From assembly GCA_963786625.1 (NCBI GenBank), contig CAWAZS010000014.1:496001-560000 (forward strand): a DNA stretch of 64,000 nt, given 5' to 3'. Made by a program: the position numbers and the translations under genes. Positions within the stretch are counted from its first letter, which is position 1. Each line of letters begins with the position of its first letter. This document shows, in pieces, positions 51,159 to 60,320 of the stretch. The notes beneath the pieces are model-generated. The model saw only the letters and a list, made by a program, of their open reading frames with translations, searched no databases and was not told the DNA's origin. The DNA is from CAIWHR01 sp963786625. Its GTDB lineage: Bacteria; Pseudomonadota; Gammaproteobacteria; Burkholderiales; Casimicrobiaceae.

Positions 51159-51983
51159 TCAAGCTTCCGCGGGCACCGTCCCCGGTCCGGTGCTGCTTGG
51201 CACGGCTATCGATGGCGCCGGTTCACTGGGTCGCGTGCCGAACACGAACTCGGTGAACCAGCTGACCAGCAGCTGCGTGTATGTGGTCTTCTCCGGCTCG
51301 CTCGACAACCCGTGATCCGCACCCTCGATCAACCGATAGGTCAGCGAACGGGCGCTGATGCATGCCTCGCGATAGTTGACGATGACCTGGTGGGGGACCA
51401 GCGTGTCGTGCTCGGACTCCACGATGAACACATCCCCGGTGAATGCCATGCAGGCGCGAAGCGCCTTGCTCTCGTCCGGATTCACGGGCTGGCGCCGATA
51501 ATCTTCGAGATTCTGCTCGCTTCTCAGCCGCAGCTTGGGAACCTTCCATTCCGAGTCCTTGTACAAGGCGGGCGCGCGCAGCGCGAGCCACTTGACGGGA
51601 CGCAGCGCAGTGAGCAACGCAGCCAGGTAACCGCCATAGCTGCTGCCAACGACGGCGATTGAGGCGGAATCCACATTTCGCTGGGCTGCGAGGAAATCGT
51701 ACGCGGCCAGGATGTCACGCATACCGTCCTCGCGGGAGACGACGTCCTTTCGCGCCTGCGTCTGTGCGTGTCCGCGCAAGTCGAAGGTCAGGCACACGCA
51801 GCCAAGTGCCGCCAGCTCGCGCGCGCGAGCGACGTACTGCGACTGGTCTCCGCCCCAGCCGTGCACGAACAACACACCAGGCAGGAGTGATCCAGGCACG
51901 ATCAAGGTGCCGAGGATGTGCTCGTCCTCAACCCGCATGTAGACGGGTTGATCTCGCGTCGGTATGCGATTCTGTCCAGGCAT
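51159..51983 (-). CDS. Alpha/beta hydrolase (dienelactone hydrolase/acetyl-xylan-esterase-like)
   Basis: This 274-residue alpha/beta hydrolase has the oxyanion segment VLFVHGWGGDQSQY, the nucleophile elbow VVGSSYGGYLAALL (GxSxG), a catalytic aspartate region (ESEHDTLVP) and the histidine in EGADHGLSSE. The substrate is unknown. It overlaps the end of the DUF3182 gene by 56 bases with the long start, or 11 bases with the ATG at 51938. The pair DUF3182 and hydrolase is typical of certain burkholderial stress gene sets. Confidence 0.88.
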   Translation of the reverse strand: MPGQNRIPTRDQPVYMRVEDEHILGTLIVPGSLLPGVLFVHGWGGDQSQYVARARELAALGCVCLTFDLRGHAQTQARKDVVSREDGMRDILAAYDFLAAQRNVDSASIAVVGSSYGGYLAALLTALRPVKWLALRAPALYKDSEWKVPKLRLRSEQNLEDYRRQPVNPDESKALRACMAFTGDVFIVESEHDTLVPHQVIVNYREACISARSLTYRLIEGADHGLSSEPEKTTYTQLLVSWFTEFVFGTRPSEPAPSIAVPSSTGPGTVPAEA

Positions 51984-53091
51984 ACTTGGTGAGCGGTCCG
52001 ACGTTTGGATCGCGGCCGCTGAAATAGACGACGGCGTTTTCGGGAAGCACGGGCGCCTCGCCGTACACCTCGCACGTCATTGCACGCACGGTATGCAGCG
52101 AGGGGTTCGCTTTGAGCGCTTCCAGGGCCACGATTTCCGCACCGCTTGCGCCCCCGAGCCGCCACGATTGCTCCAGCACACCTGAACGACGGCGACCCGT
52201 TGCGTCGCGGCCTTGCGCGACATCGTAGTTGCGACGGGAAGCATAGAACCCGGCGAAGCATTCCCCCGCCGCCAGGTCGTAGGCTCGTGCCTGCCTGATC
52301 GCGAGCCGGATATCCTCAGGCAACCGCAACGCCCGCAACGCGTCGAAACCGCCGCGCGCCATGGTGATATCCGATCCACCATACACCTCGGCGCCACGGT
52401 TATTCGTCGTCAGACATTGGGTACCGTAGTATGCGCCGACGAACTCTGCCACGCGGACCTCGCCAACGCTATAGGTCGTCACGTCGACGAGATTCCGCTC
52501 GACGACGACGCCGGATCGAGCCATTTCCTCCGCATCGATCTCATCCAATGCATGCACGAGTTCCATCAGGCCGTGCACCGTGAACTGGCCAAGCCCCGCG
52601 AGTCCGGTCGCGGGCTTGACGCGCACCGCGCCACCTTCGAGCAGTCTGCAGCCCGCCAGCAGGGCGTCCCTCTTGGTGAAGGCGCTGAAGCCTTCCAGCA
52701 CGACGTCGGCAACGCGGCGGGGAAATTCGGCGCTCCATCCACGGGGCGAGGGTGCGCGATCGTCGACCAACCGATGCGTGATCGTCTTGGTGGCAACGAA
52801 GGGATGGGGCACGACAGCACCGAAGAGATCGGAATCGTTCCGCACGCCGATCCTCGCCGCGGTCTCGGTCGTCAACGTATCGTGCGGAACAAAGTACGGG
52901 GTCGACGCGTATCCTCTCAGTGGGTCGTATTCGCCCTCGTAGGTGAAACCCGTGAATGCGGCCAAACGTCTCGCGATCTCGCTGCGCGTCGATGCTTCGT
53001 GCCCGGCAGGTGTCGTGGTGGCGTGCGAATATGTCACGACAAATCCACGTGAGCGTGCGGCCCTCTCGATCGTCCGGGTTTTGACAAGCAT
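51928..53091 (-). CDS. DUF3182 family protein
   Basis: This 387-residue cytoplasmic protein matches DUF3182, a family with an ATP-grasp-like look. It has ASTPYFVPHDTLTTETA, an FGAVVPHPFVATKTITHRL region, RVKPATGLAGLGQFTVHGL, VVVERNLVDVTTYSVGEV, YGGSDITMARGGFDAL and YFSGRDPNVGPLTKYAW. No biochemical role is established to my knowledge. The start at 53091 is preferred over 53148. It overlaps the hydrolase gene downstream and is probably coexpressed with it. Confidence 0.82.
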   Translation of the reverse strand: MLVKTRTIERAARSRGFVVTYSHATTTPAGHEASTRSEIARRLAAFTGFTYEGEYDPLRGYASTPYFVPHDTLTTETAARIGVRNDSDLFGAVVPHPFVATKTITHRLVDDRAPSPRGWSAEFPRRVADVVLEGFSAFTKRDALLAGCRLLEGGAVRVKPATGLAGLGQFTVHGLMELVHALDEIDAEEMARSGVVVERNLVDVTTYSVGEVRVAEFVGAYYGTQCLTTNNRGAEVYGGSDITMARGGFDALRALRLPEDIRLAIRQARAYDLAAGECFAGFYASRRNYDVAQGRDATGRRRSGVLEQSWRLGGASGAEIVALEALKANPSLHTVRAMTCEVYGEAPVLPENAVVYFSGRDPNVGPLTKYAWTESHTDARSTRLHAG

Positions 53092-53205
53092 TTGCCAACC
53101 GTCAAGGAAACGATCGCGCGTCGCGGAGCGGATGCTGGCGCGAACCAAATGGGCGACGGCCCCGCTTCGCGGCCGGGGCCGCGCCTGAAGGATCGGGATG
53201 CACGA

Positions 53206-53665
53206 CTACATCGTGCGCGCGACTCCCAGGGCCGCGAGGGTGGTCGCTTCCAGTTCACCGGTCTGAGGCAAGCCGGATGCTTGCTGGAATCGCCTCACCG
53301 CATCCTCGGTGGCGGCGCCCCAATGTCCGTCGACGGAGCCGGCGTTGTACCCCCTGTCGTTCAGGGCCTGCTGCACGCTGCGGACCAAGGCCGAATCGTT
53401 AGCGCGACGGTGCCGCTGAAGTGGACGGCGCCGAAACCTTTACCGCTTGGTCTTTACCGGCTACTTCGTTACCCACATAGGCGCCCCCGACCCCTCCCAC
53501 GACGGCGCCCACCGGTCCGCCCACCACCGCGCCCGCGACCGCGCCGCTCGCGCCGCCCGCGACGGCTCCTTCCGTCTTGTCCATTCTGTGCCAGGTCGAA
53601 CAACCACCAAGCACCGCAATGATCGCGAATGCTGTCACGCTCTTGGCCACGCTCGACGGCTTCAT
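53206..53665 (-). CDS. Glycine-zipper lipoprotein with peptidoglycan-binding domain (one frameshift)
   Basis: The N-terminal part, from the ATG at 53665, has a lipoprotein signal (VTAFAIIAVLGGCSTWHRMD) and a glycine-zipper segment (GASGAVAGAVVGGPVGAVVG). As sequenced, that frame stops at 53399. In the adjacent frame, open across the junction, lies a PG_binding_1 domain (SVQQALNDRGYNAGSVDGHW, AVRRFQQASGLPQTGELE) ending at 53206. I read them as one envelope protein split by an indel near 53405. If the stop is real, the second part would be a separate 60-residue frame with a TTG start. Confidence 0.7.
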
Positions 53666-53795
53666 GCAAACCTCCATTCGAAAATCCGTGGGGGAAGCGA
53701 TTGATCACTCCCTGCCCCAGGCGACGACACGGCGCAAGCGCGAAAGCGCACCTTCGCCGTGTTGGGCCGGCCAGTGACGAGGAGCGCCGCTTCGA

Positions 53796-54164
53796 TCAGA
53801 ACCGCGCGAGTCGACCGAGCAAATAGCCGATGGTAAGCGCGCCGGCAACCGTGGCGATGGGACGCGCGCGGATCGAAGCGCATGCCGTTTCGGTGATCAT
53901 GCTCTGCGCATGCTTCGCCTGCTCGGTAATGCCCGATGCCTGCGTGACGGCGGAGCTCGCCGCGTCGGCCGCGCTGTTCACGGCCTTGTGCGCCGCGCCG
54001 CTCAGGTGATCGATCTGCGAAGTCGCGCGATCCGCGACTCGGTCGACGGTCTGGTGGGCGGTATGCGCGACGCTTCCGATCCTGGCGCTGGTTGCGGGGC
54101 TGGACATCGAATTCGTGCCGTCAGCCGCGGGGGTATTTCCACCTATCGCCATGGTCCGGTCCAT
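53796..54164 (-). CDS. DUF883/ElaB-like membrane-anchored stress protein
   Basis: This 122-residue protein has an amphipathic alanine-rich helix region (VAHTAHQTVDRVADRATSQI, AVNSAADAASSAVTQA) followed by a C-terminal transmembrane segment (ATVAGALTIGYLLGRLARF). The pattern is that of YqjD/ElaB-type proteins, thought to tether ribosomes to the membrane in stationary phase. The start at 54164 has a GGAGAAAC site. It lies alone between unrelated small genes. Confidence 0.78.
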   Translation of the reverse strand: MDRTMAIGGNTPAADGTNSMSSPATSARIGSVAHTAHQTVDRVADRATSQIDHLSGAAHKAVNSAADAASSAVTQASGITEQAKHAQSMITETACASIRARPIATVAGALTIGYLLGRLARF

Positions 54165-54562
54165 AGTTTCTCCTTTCGGGATTAGTCGAAACAACTGCCT
54201 TCACGGACGCGATTCGTCCGCAGCAATACTTTCCGCGCGCCGACCGGGCCACGATATCGGCGCGCTCTGAATCACCTGTAGGACGACGGGAAGCGCCGTG
54301 CCCCCGAGGCAGCGTCGGGCCTACGCATGAAGCGCAGCGAACGCTGGCCTTGCCCCGGCAATTTTACAAACGGCCGGCGGCTTGATCGTGCGGCGGATCC
54401 CGGAATACGAAGTCTGCGCCGACGGTTACGCCAGCTTGACCGCCCACGCGGCCCGCGAATCCGTCAACTTGGCCCGGATTTGCGCATCGTTTTTTGAGCT
54501 TGGGTGCGTCGGGGCGCGACATCGCCTGCGGGTGGCCAGGCGCCTTGCCCTCGCGTTGCCCC
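54165..54562. other. Intergenic region without a supported gene
   Basis: About 400 bases upstream of the DUF883-like gene contain only low-quality frames in both directions. The one long minus-strand frame (54364-54654) has no start signal, overlaps a likely real gene in another frame, and shows no recognisable fold. The promoter of the DUF883-like gene should lie in the left part. Nothing else was recognised. Confidence 0.5.
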
Positions 54563-54697
54563 TCAAGCTTTCGGCTCGTCGTCGAAAGGGATCCTGGCGT
54601 CCGCCTCGAATCGCGCCTTGCGCTTGCGGCCGAACGCCCAGATGACGACTCCAACGAAAGCGGCGACGAGAATCCAATGATAAATGGTCAGGTCCAT
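54563..54697 (-). CDS. ccoQ: CcoQ/FixQ-like small cytochrome oxidase subunit
   Basis: This short 44-residue frame reads MDLTIYHWILVAAFVGVVIW followed by AFGRKRKARFEADARIPFDD. That is the layout of CcoQ, the small subunit of cbb3 oxidase: one transmembrane helix (about residues 6-24) and a charged basic-then-acidic tail. No ccoN, ccoO or ccoP gene lies nearby, so it is an orphan copy or a similar single-helix protein. It follows the upstream membrane gene by two bases, so they are probably cotranscribed. Confidence 0.65.
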   Translation of the reverse strand: MDLTIYHWILVAAFVGVVIWAFGRKRKARFEADARIPFDDEPKA

Positions 54698-54699
54698 TG

Positions 54700-54945
54700 T
54701 CAGCGCCAAGAGGACTGTGTGCGTGTCAGCATTGAATGCAGCCGATGCCGCAGCGTGGTAAGCGCCCGCGGGTCATCGACGTGTACCGCGTAGAGGTGCA
54801 GCGCCACGCCGGCAGTAGCACATAGCATTGCGATCACACCCAGAAGTCGAATGGCGCCGAGCGGCGCAAGCGCAATGAGGAAAAGTGCCGCGAGGACCGA
54901 TGCCGCGAAGAACCACAGTCCCATACCGACGAACCCGTTGCGCAT
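54700..54945 (-). CDS. Small two-helix membrane protein, 81 aa
   Basis: The 81-residue product has two transmembrane helices (GLWFFAASVLAALFLIALAP and RLLGVIAMLCATAGVALHLY) and a basic C-terminus (LRHRLHSML). The start at 54945 is chosen because GGAGGTG precedes it. An upstream ATG at 54990 lacks a comparable site. No family is recognised. The CcoQ-like gene follows two bases downstream. Confidence 0.6.
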   Translation of the reverse strand: MRNGFVGMGLWFFAASVLAALFLIALAPLGAIRLLGVIAMLCATAGVALHLYAVHVDDPRALTTLRHRLHSMLTRTQSSWR

Positions 54946-55092
54946 GACACCTCCGGCAAGCGTGCGTGACGTTTCATCATTCTTCGGCATTTGAACTCAG
55001 GTTACACCGCGCCCGACACCGATGGCATCGGCCATCGCTGCGTTCGCGTGTCGGACAATTCCTACCCGAGCGACGGGTCGCGAATGCCCGAC

Positions 55093-55344
55093 TCACCTCG
55101 TCCGTCGACAGGAAATGGTGCGCGACATCGTTGAAACGGGCGTAACGAGTCCTTCCAGCGACAGATCGCCGAGCGCGGTACCGGCGATCAGCTTGTTCAA
55201 CGTGTCGACGTAGCCCTTCTGGTGCTAGCCATGGTGGAGCTCGACCGAGCGGGTGGAGCGGAGGGGATCCAGTGCGCTTTCCGCAAAGGGTAGCGAGCGC
55301 AGCACGTGCGGCGAGGCGTTTTCCAGTGTGGGAGCGCTCATCAT
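55093..55344 (-). pseudogene. Truncated superoxide dismutase (Fe/Mn) relic
   Basis: From an ATG at 55344 with a GGAAAGGAAG site, the frame reads PHVLRSLPFAESALDPLRST and SVELHHG, then a TAG stop at 55225-55227, then HQKGYVDTLNKLIAGTALGD and LSLEGLV. This is the N-terminal domain of an iron/manganese superoxide dismutase, in which a lysine codon (AAG, of the HHGKH motif) has become TAG. After LVT similarity is lost and no C-terminal domain follows. It looks like a true relic: nonsense mutation plus loss of more than half of the gene. Confidence 0.75.
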
Positions 55345-55414
55345 CGGACTTCCTTTCCGGTCGGGGACAATGGCGCGCCGGCCGGAGCGGCGTCGCCCCG
55401 ATTCGCCTGGGACG

Positions 55415-56164
55415 TCAGGTCTGGGGCCGGGCCATCGCACTTCGGCGCAGGATCTCGGTCCTTATTTCGCCGAACTGCTTCCGCGTTTCCGCGGCGATCA
55501 ACGCCGGTCCGATGATTGGCGGAACCCACAGGTTTGGCTGTAACGGCCGCTGTGAACGATATGCACGCGTGTGGCATCCTCCGCGATTCGCGTGTACGAA
55601 GTTGGACGCCTTGAGATCTCCGGCGATCAGGTGCGACCTGATCTCGCGATTCGGAACGAGTTCGACCTCGCGGACATTGTCGAACCTGAAGGTCAGCGGT
55701 CCGCGTGAGGCCTTCCCTATCTGGTGCACGCGCAACCGGCTGCCGGCGGTGTCCTCCACGCGGCTGTACTCGAGATTCGATACGAACTGCGCCATGTGAT
55801 CGTAATCGGTAAGCACCTCCCACACGACCGATGCATGGGCGTCCACGGGGCAGTCGACATCCACCAGGACATCCTGTCCTTTCCTGTGAACGCGCACCAC
55901 GATGTCCTCGGTGCCATCAGACGACCATCCCGGGATCGACAGGACCGTCAGTAGCAGCGCGGCGAGGGTCCCCGCCCCGATCCACGCCCACCCTATGCTC
56001 GGCGAAGCGGCGCGGGCGACTCGAGCTACGAATTCGTGGGGGGCGGGGCGATCGATGCCTTCGCCAGCCTGCGAATGAACGATGCCATGCACGGGTGCCC
56101 GCAGAGACGTGCAACGTTCCGGTTCGTGCCGAAGCCTTCGCGCGCAAGTCCGCATTGCGAACAT
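55415..56164 (-). CDS. SRPBCC/START-like domain protein with membrane segment
   Basis: The 249-residue frame has an N-terminal hydrophobic helix (SIGWAWIGAGTLAALLLTVL) and an SRPBCC (polyketide-cyclase-like) domain: DVDCPVDAHASVVWEVLTDY followed by DHMAQFV, VHQIGKASRGPLTFRFDNV and the C-terminal NLWVPPIIGPALIAAETRKQ. Between ASNFV and NLWVP the frame slips out and back: the adjacent frame gives RIAEDATRVHIVHSGRYS, which fits the domain better. Two compensating indels are therefore likely. Ligand and role are unknown. The N-terminal start is uncertain. Confidence 0.7.
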   Translation of the reverse strand: MFAMRTCARRLRHEPERCTSLRAPVHGIVHSQAGEGIDRPAPHEFVARVARAASPSIGWAWIGAGTLAALLLTVLSIPGWSSDGTEDIVVRVHRKGQDVLVDVDCPVDAHASVVWEVLTDYDHMAQFVSNLEYSRVEDTAGSRLRVHQIGKASRGPLTFRFDNVREVELVPNREIRSHLIAGDLKASNFVHANRGGCHTRAYRSQRPLQPNLWVPPIIGPALIAAETRKQFGEIRTEILRRSAMARPQT

Positions 56165-56229
56165 CAGGCGAACGCCGGCTCGACATGTCCCACGGGACCG
56201 GCGCTCGATCTCGGCGTCGCGCTACGCCT

Positions 56230-56686
56230 TCAGCCGGCGGGCCATCGGAAGTCGACGGTCCGGAGCATCCCGGAGCCGATGGTGACCCGGCGGGTTTCCG
56301 TCCTGGCCGTCATAGGATGCCGTGACCTGATAGGTGCCCGCCGGCAGCCTCGCCAGCAGCCACGGTCCCTCGGACACTGTTTCCAGCAGCACCTTGTTCG
56401 AGGCATCGACGATCGTCACGTCGACGTCGGCAAGGTATACGCCGTTGTCGTGCGCGAAGACCAGCTTGACATTGAAGTCCTTTTCCATCGACCGCAGTCG
56501 GTCGATGGATTCCGTGCCGGCGCCGCCGGAAACATAGGAAACCCCGGAAGGTGCCCGGACGATCGTATCGCCCTTCGCTCTCGCGGCAGGACACTGCAAT
56601 GCCGCGCCGACCGACATCGCGGCGACGAGCATCGCCGCCTTCCGCGCGCCCGGGAACGATCGTCGTGCCGTGTTGTTCGGTGCCAT
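56230..56686 (-). CDS. Exported protein with carboxypeptidase-regulatory-like (Ig-like) domain, 3' frameshift
   Basis: The protein has a signal peptide (AAMLVAAMSVGAALQCPAARA) and a small beta-sandwich region (VSYVSGGAGTESIDRLRSME, YLADVDVTIVDASNKVLLET, GPWLLARLPAGTYQVTASYD) typical of CarboxypepD_reg-like domains. Near 56305 the frame changes, and the adjacent frame gives the more typical end TRRVTIGSGMLRTVDFRWPAG with a stop at 56230. Without correction the frame ends at 56222 with an unlikely tail. The role is unknown, perhaps an envelope-associated protein. Confidence 0.65.
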
Positions 56687-57022
56687 TGCGGCTCTCCTTC
56701 GTCGCTGGTTGTCGGCCCCGCGCGACCGTCGCCCCCGGTCGCGGAGCGCGTGGGCGCAGTATCCGCGCCCGCCAGGTCACTCGTCGGTGCGCTTCCGCAC
56801 AATGGAACGGCACGACGGTGCGCGGACTTGCAGAGCTCCCGGCCATGCGGGGACGCACCGTTACCTGGCGAACAGAAATTCCGTGCCGGGTCGCGTACGC
56901 TTGGAGCATGGTTCCCAAGTTCCCGCGACGCATGGACCGCAGGTTGCGGCAGTCGCGAAGCTTGCGGATGTCGTACTCGAATGGAGGCCACCCGAACCGC
57001 GTGATCCTCCCTACCGTGGAGC
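56687..57022. other. Intergenic region without a supported gene
   Basis: These 336 bases between two divergent genes contain only shadow frames. They must hold the promoters of the exported Ig-like protein (minus) and of the lipoprotein (plus). I found no convincing promoter motif, terminator or repeat. Confidence 0.5.
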
Positions 57023-57376
57023 ATGAACATGAACATGAACCCGAAGCCAGTTGCAGTGTTGGTGCTTGCCATCGGCAGCCTCCTGCTGGGCTGTGAAAAA
57101 CCTTCCGTCGGCAATTCGGCGCAGACCGCGCCTCCGGTTGCAGCGCCGCCTGCGCCCGCGGACCGGACCGCGGAGCCAGCAGGCGATCCGTCGGTGCCGC
57201 CGGCCGACACGGCCCTGCAAAAACCGAAGAGCGCCACGGACGCGACGGCAGACACCGAACTCACGCGTAGGGAGCGCGACAAATCGATGCCGTTGCCAGG
57301 ACAAGCCAACGATCATTCGAATCCGGAATTTGCCAAGCGGGGTGATGACCGGACACCCGCGAAATCCGAGAATTGA
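57023..57376 (+). CDS. Small proline/alanine-rich lipoprotein
   Basis: The 117-residue product has a lipoprotein signal (PKPVAVLVLAIGSLLLGC, lipobox LLGC), then a low-complexity alanine/proline-rich region (APPVAAPPAPADRT) and a charged C-terminal tail. No domain is recognised. The ATG at 57023 is the first of three methionines in MNMNMN. The third, at 57035, would give a more standard leader. Confidence 0.7.
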   Translation: MNMNMNPKPVAVLVLAIGSLLLGCEKPSVGNSAQTAPPVAAPPAPADRTAEPAGDPSVPPADTALQKPKSATDATADTELTRRERDKSMPLPGQANDHSNPEFAKRGDDRTPAKSEN

Positions 57377-57425
57377 TCGGAAGGCCGATCGTCCTTTCCC
57401 GCGCTGCCCCGGTCGTCGCGCTGGA

Positions 57426-58127
57426 TTACTGCAGGACCCGACGCGCGCCGGATTCAGGAATCTCCGGTGTCGGAGGCATCGACGCGAATCGCAATGTGCA
57501 CATCGCGCGCTCGGCGGAACAGCCTTCCTTGTGCGCCGCGGCAAGCACCACGACGTCGTCCCACGTGAGCGCGGTTCGGGGGGGCGGCGGCGGCAAGACG
57601 TGGGCCGTGCGGGTCGAAATGCGTCCATGGATGCGCAATTCGACGGCTTCACCGTCCAGCGCACCGACGATTTCGATGTCGAGCGGCCCGGGTTGCAGAT
57701 CGGTCATCGCGAGCAGCGACGCAGCCACGAGCTCGCGTGCGGCGCTTTTCGCCACTCTGGCCTGCCCGGCCGCGCCCGGCAATTCGACCGTTGCCTGGAT
57801 GCCGCGCAATCGCCAATCGTCGCCCGCCAGCTTCACGCATTGCCCGACGACGTCGGTGAGCGCCGCGCTCGCGCCTTCTTCCGGTCGCAGCCACTCGATG
57901 ATCGACTGGCAGGTTGCGATGGCTTCGCCGGCCGCCGCCGGGATCTTGCCGACGCAATCGCGCAGCCGCGATTGGTCGGCTCCGGTCGCCGACAGGCGCG
58001 CGCCGAGCTCCGCGAGGAATTGAATGCCTTGCAGCTCGCCCATCACGGAGTGACGCAGGCCGGAGGCGAGCTTCTGCAGGATGAGGTACCGGACCGCGTC
58101 CGCGTCCCGCGGGAGGGAGGGGCTCAT
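57426..58127 (-). CDS. Phosphotransferase-like protein (degenerate histidine kinase core)
   Basis: This 233-residue protein has a possible dimerisation/histidine helix (LASGLRHSVMGELQGIQFLA, with histidine 26), followed by a second helix and a region like a degenerate ATPase fold (ATVELPGAAGQARVAKSAAR). The G-boxes of a real ATPase are not visible. This layout is close to ChpT-like histidine phosphotransfer proteins. It starts seven bases after the hybrid kinase gene and is likely its partner in a phosphorelay, an inference from position and fold look. Confidence 0.6.
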   Translation of the reverse strand: MSPSLPRDADAVRYLILQKLASGLRHSVMGELQGIQFLAELGARLSATGADQSRLRDCVGKIPAAAGEAIATCQSIIEWLRPEEGASAALTDVVGQCVKLAGDDWRLRGIQATVELPGAAGQARVAKSAARELVAASLLAMTDLQPGPLDIEIVGALDGEAVELRIHGRISTRTAHVLPPPPPRTALTWDDVVVLAAAHKEGCSAERAMCTLRFASMPPTPEIPESGARRVLQ

Positions 58128-58134
58128 CGCGTAG

Positions 58135-60282
58135 TCATGCCGTCTGGGACTCGATTTGCGTGAGAAAGCGCTCGAGCATCGCAGGCTCGATCGGCTTCAC
58201 CAGGTGATGATCGAACCCGGCCTCGTGCGAGCGGCGCTGGTCCTCAGGCTGTCCCCAGCCCGTGAGCGCCACGATGACCGGTTCCTTTCCCCAGGGCTTG
58301 CCGCGAATCCGCCGGCATGTCTCGAACCCGTCCAACTTCGGCATGCCGATGTCGAGAAAGACGAGGTCCGGCCGGAACTCCGACTCGGCGGATACCGCGG
58401 ACATTCCGTCGTGGGTGACGCGCACATCGTTGCCCAGCATTTCAAGCAGCAGTCCCATGCTCTCGGCCAGATCGACGCTGTCATCGGCCACCAGGATACG
58501 CCGCCGCCGGGGCGCGCGTGCGTCCCGCGGCTCGCTTGCCGCCGGGACATCCGGCCCCGGAGCGGCCGCCGTGGATTCCGGAAGCAGGGGCAGGCGAAGC
58601 ACGAATTCGCTGCCCCTGGAGCGACCTTCGCTTCGCGCTTCGATCGTGCCGCCGTGCATCTCGACCAGTCGCTTGACGAGAGTCAGGCCCACGCCCAATC
58701 CGCCCCGAGCGTGATCCGCGTCACCGCCCAGTTGTCGAAACACGTCGAATATCTGTGCCAGCGCTTCGGCCGGGATGCCGATCCCGGAGTCGCGCACGCG
58801 AATGAGCGCGTCCGGGCCTTGGCGTGCCGCCTCCAGCGCGATGCGCCCTCCCTCGTCGGTGTATTTCGCCGCGTTGTTGAGAAGGTTGGCCATCATCTGG
58901 GCGAGGCGGGCAAAATCGCCTTTCACCCGCATCGGCTGTTCGGGCAGTGCGACCGTGAGCGAGTGACCCCGGTCGTCGATCAGCGGTCGCGCGGTTTCCA
59001 CGGCAAGGGACATGACTTCGGCGAGGTCGACCGTCTCGAATCTCAGCTCGATCTTGCCATGCGTGATGCGCGAGACGTCCAGGAGGTCATCCACGAGGCG
59101 CCGCAGCTGCCCGACCTGACGCTGGAGAACGCCTCTCGCCCAGGCCAGCCGGGCTTTGTCGTCCGGCTGCGAATCCATGACGTGGACGGCATTCATGATG
59201 GGGGCGAGGGGATTGCGCAGCTCGTGCGAAAGCATGGCCAGAAATTCGTTCTTCCGGCGATCCTGATCGCGCATGTCCCGGTACAGCAGCACATTGTCCA
59301 GCGCGATCGCAGCCCTGCTTGCAAGGTCGGTGGCGATCGCGAGAACATCCGCGTCGAATGGTCGCCGGGTCGGTCCCAGGCCGAGCGACAGGGCGCCGAT
59401 CGTGCGACCGCGTGCCGCCAGCGGAAGGACGACGACGGATTCCACTGTCACGCCGCGCGGAAGCTCGAGCGGATCGGTCCGGTTCGCCGCGGTGCCGGCA
59501 ATGAGCGACTCGCCGTTTCCGGTCGCCATGACACGCTCGATCGCCTCCCTCCACCGAGGGCATTCGACTGCCGCGACCGATTCGAGGCAGGGCGACCGCC
59601 CGGGCGCGCTCCCGGCCCACGCCACGATCGTTCCCGTGTCGACGCCGTCACCGCCTGGCAGCGTCAGCGCCGCGACATCGGCCAGGAACGGGACCGCGAT
59701 TTGCGGCAATTCGCGGGTCGTCGCCGCGTAGTTCAATGAGCCGGACAGCGCCGCGCTCGCTCGCGCCAGAAAGGCGGAACGCCGATGCGCTCTCTCGGCA
59801 GCGGCGCGGGCCGACCGCTCGGCGGCCAGCGCGGCGCGCTCCCGGGCCTGACGCTTCGCCTGTTGTGCAAGAAGGTACAGCTCGACGAAGACCCTGACCT
59901 TCGTCCGCAGGATCTCGGGAACAATCGGGGAAACCATGAAATCGACGGCGCCAAGAGAGTACCCCTTGGCGGTTCGCAGCTCGTCTCCATAATCGGCCGT
60001 GACGAATATGATGGGCACATGCGCCGACCGCTTCCGGCCGCGAATCAGCTCGGCGGCCTCGAGGCCATCCATCCCGGGCATGTTGACGTCGAGCAGGATC
60101 ACCGCGAAATCGGTCTTCAGCACCTCCTTCAACGCCTGCTCGCCGGACATCGCGCTGACGAGGTGCTGCCCCAGATCGTCGAGAATGGCGCGATAGACGA
60201 CGTGCTTGTCGGGTCGGTCGTCGACCAGGAGGATTTTCGCCCGCTGTCTCACGGAATCCTCACTTTTCTCCGGTTCTCGCAT
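58135..60282 (-). CDS. Hybrid sensor kinase with N- and C-terminal receiver domains
   Basis: The 715-residue cytoplasmic protein has, in order, a receiver domain (KILLVDDRPDKHVVYRAILD, phosphorylation site in ILLDVNMPGMDG), a linker coiled coil, a GAF-like domain (about 185-335), a HisKA domain with the phospho-histidine in LAMLSHELRNPLAPIMNAVH, an ATPase domain (FARLAQMMANLLNNAAKYTD, RDSGIGIP, GGLGVGLTLVKRLVEMHGG), and a C-terminal receiver (RILVADDSVDLAESMGLLLE, VFLDIGMPKLDG). It is the middle gene of a signalling operon. The signal is unknown. Confidence 0.93.
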   Translation of the reverse strand: MREPEKSEDSVRQRAKILLVDDRPDKHVVYRAILDDLGQHLVSAMSGEQALKEVLKTDFAVILLDVNMPGMDGLEAAELIRGRKRSAHVPIIFVTADYGDELRTAKGYSLGAVDFMVSPIVPEILRTKVRVFVELYLLAQQAKRQARERAALAAERSARAAAERAHRRSAFLARASAALSGSLNYAATTRELPQIAVPFLADVAALTLPGGDGVDTGTIVAWAGSAPGRSPCLESVAAVECPRWREAIERVMATGNGESLIAGTAANRTDPLELPRGVTVESVVVLPLAARGRTIGALSLGLGPTRRPFDADVLAIATDLASRAAIALDNVLLYRDMRDQDRRKNEFLAMLSHELRNPLAPIMNAVHVMDSQPDDKARLAWARGVLQRQVGQLRRLVDDLLDVSRITHGKIELRFETVDLAEVMSLAVETARPLIDDRGHSLTVALPEQPMRVKGDFARLAQMMANLLNNAAKYTDEGGRIALEAARQGPDALIRVRDSGIGIPAEALAQIFDVFRQLGGDADHARGGLGVGLTLVKRLVEMHGGTIEARSEGRSRGSEFVLRLPLLPESTAAAPGPDVPAASEPRDARAPRRRRILVADDSVDLAESMGLLLEMLGNDVRVTHDGMSAVSAESEFRPDLVFLDIGMPKLDGFETCRRIRGKPWGKEPVIVALTGWGQPEDQRRSHEAGFDHHLVKPIEPAMLERFLTQIESQTA

Positions 60283-60320
60283 TGGTCGCGGGCTCCAGGC
60301 CGCAGCGCTTCATGCCCGGC

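Noticed and set aside
54364..54654. Minus-strand frame of 96 codons
   Set aside because: Overlaps the CcoQ-like gene in another frame, has arginine/serine-rich random-like sequence and no ribosome site.
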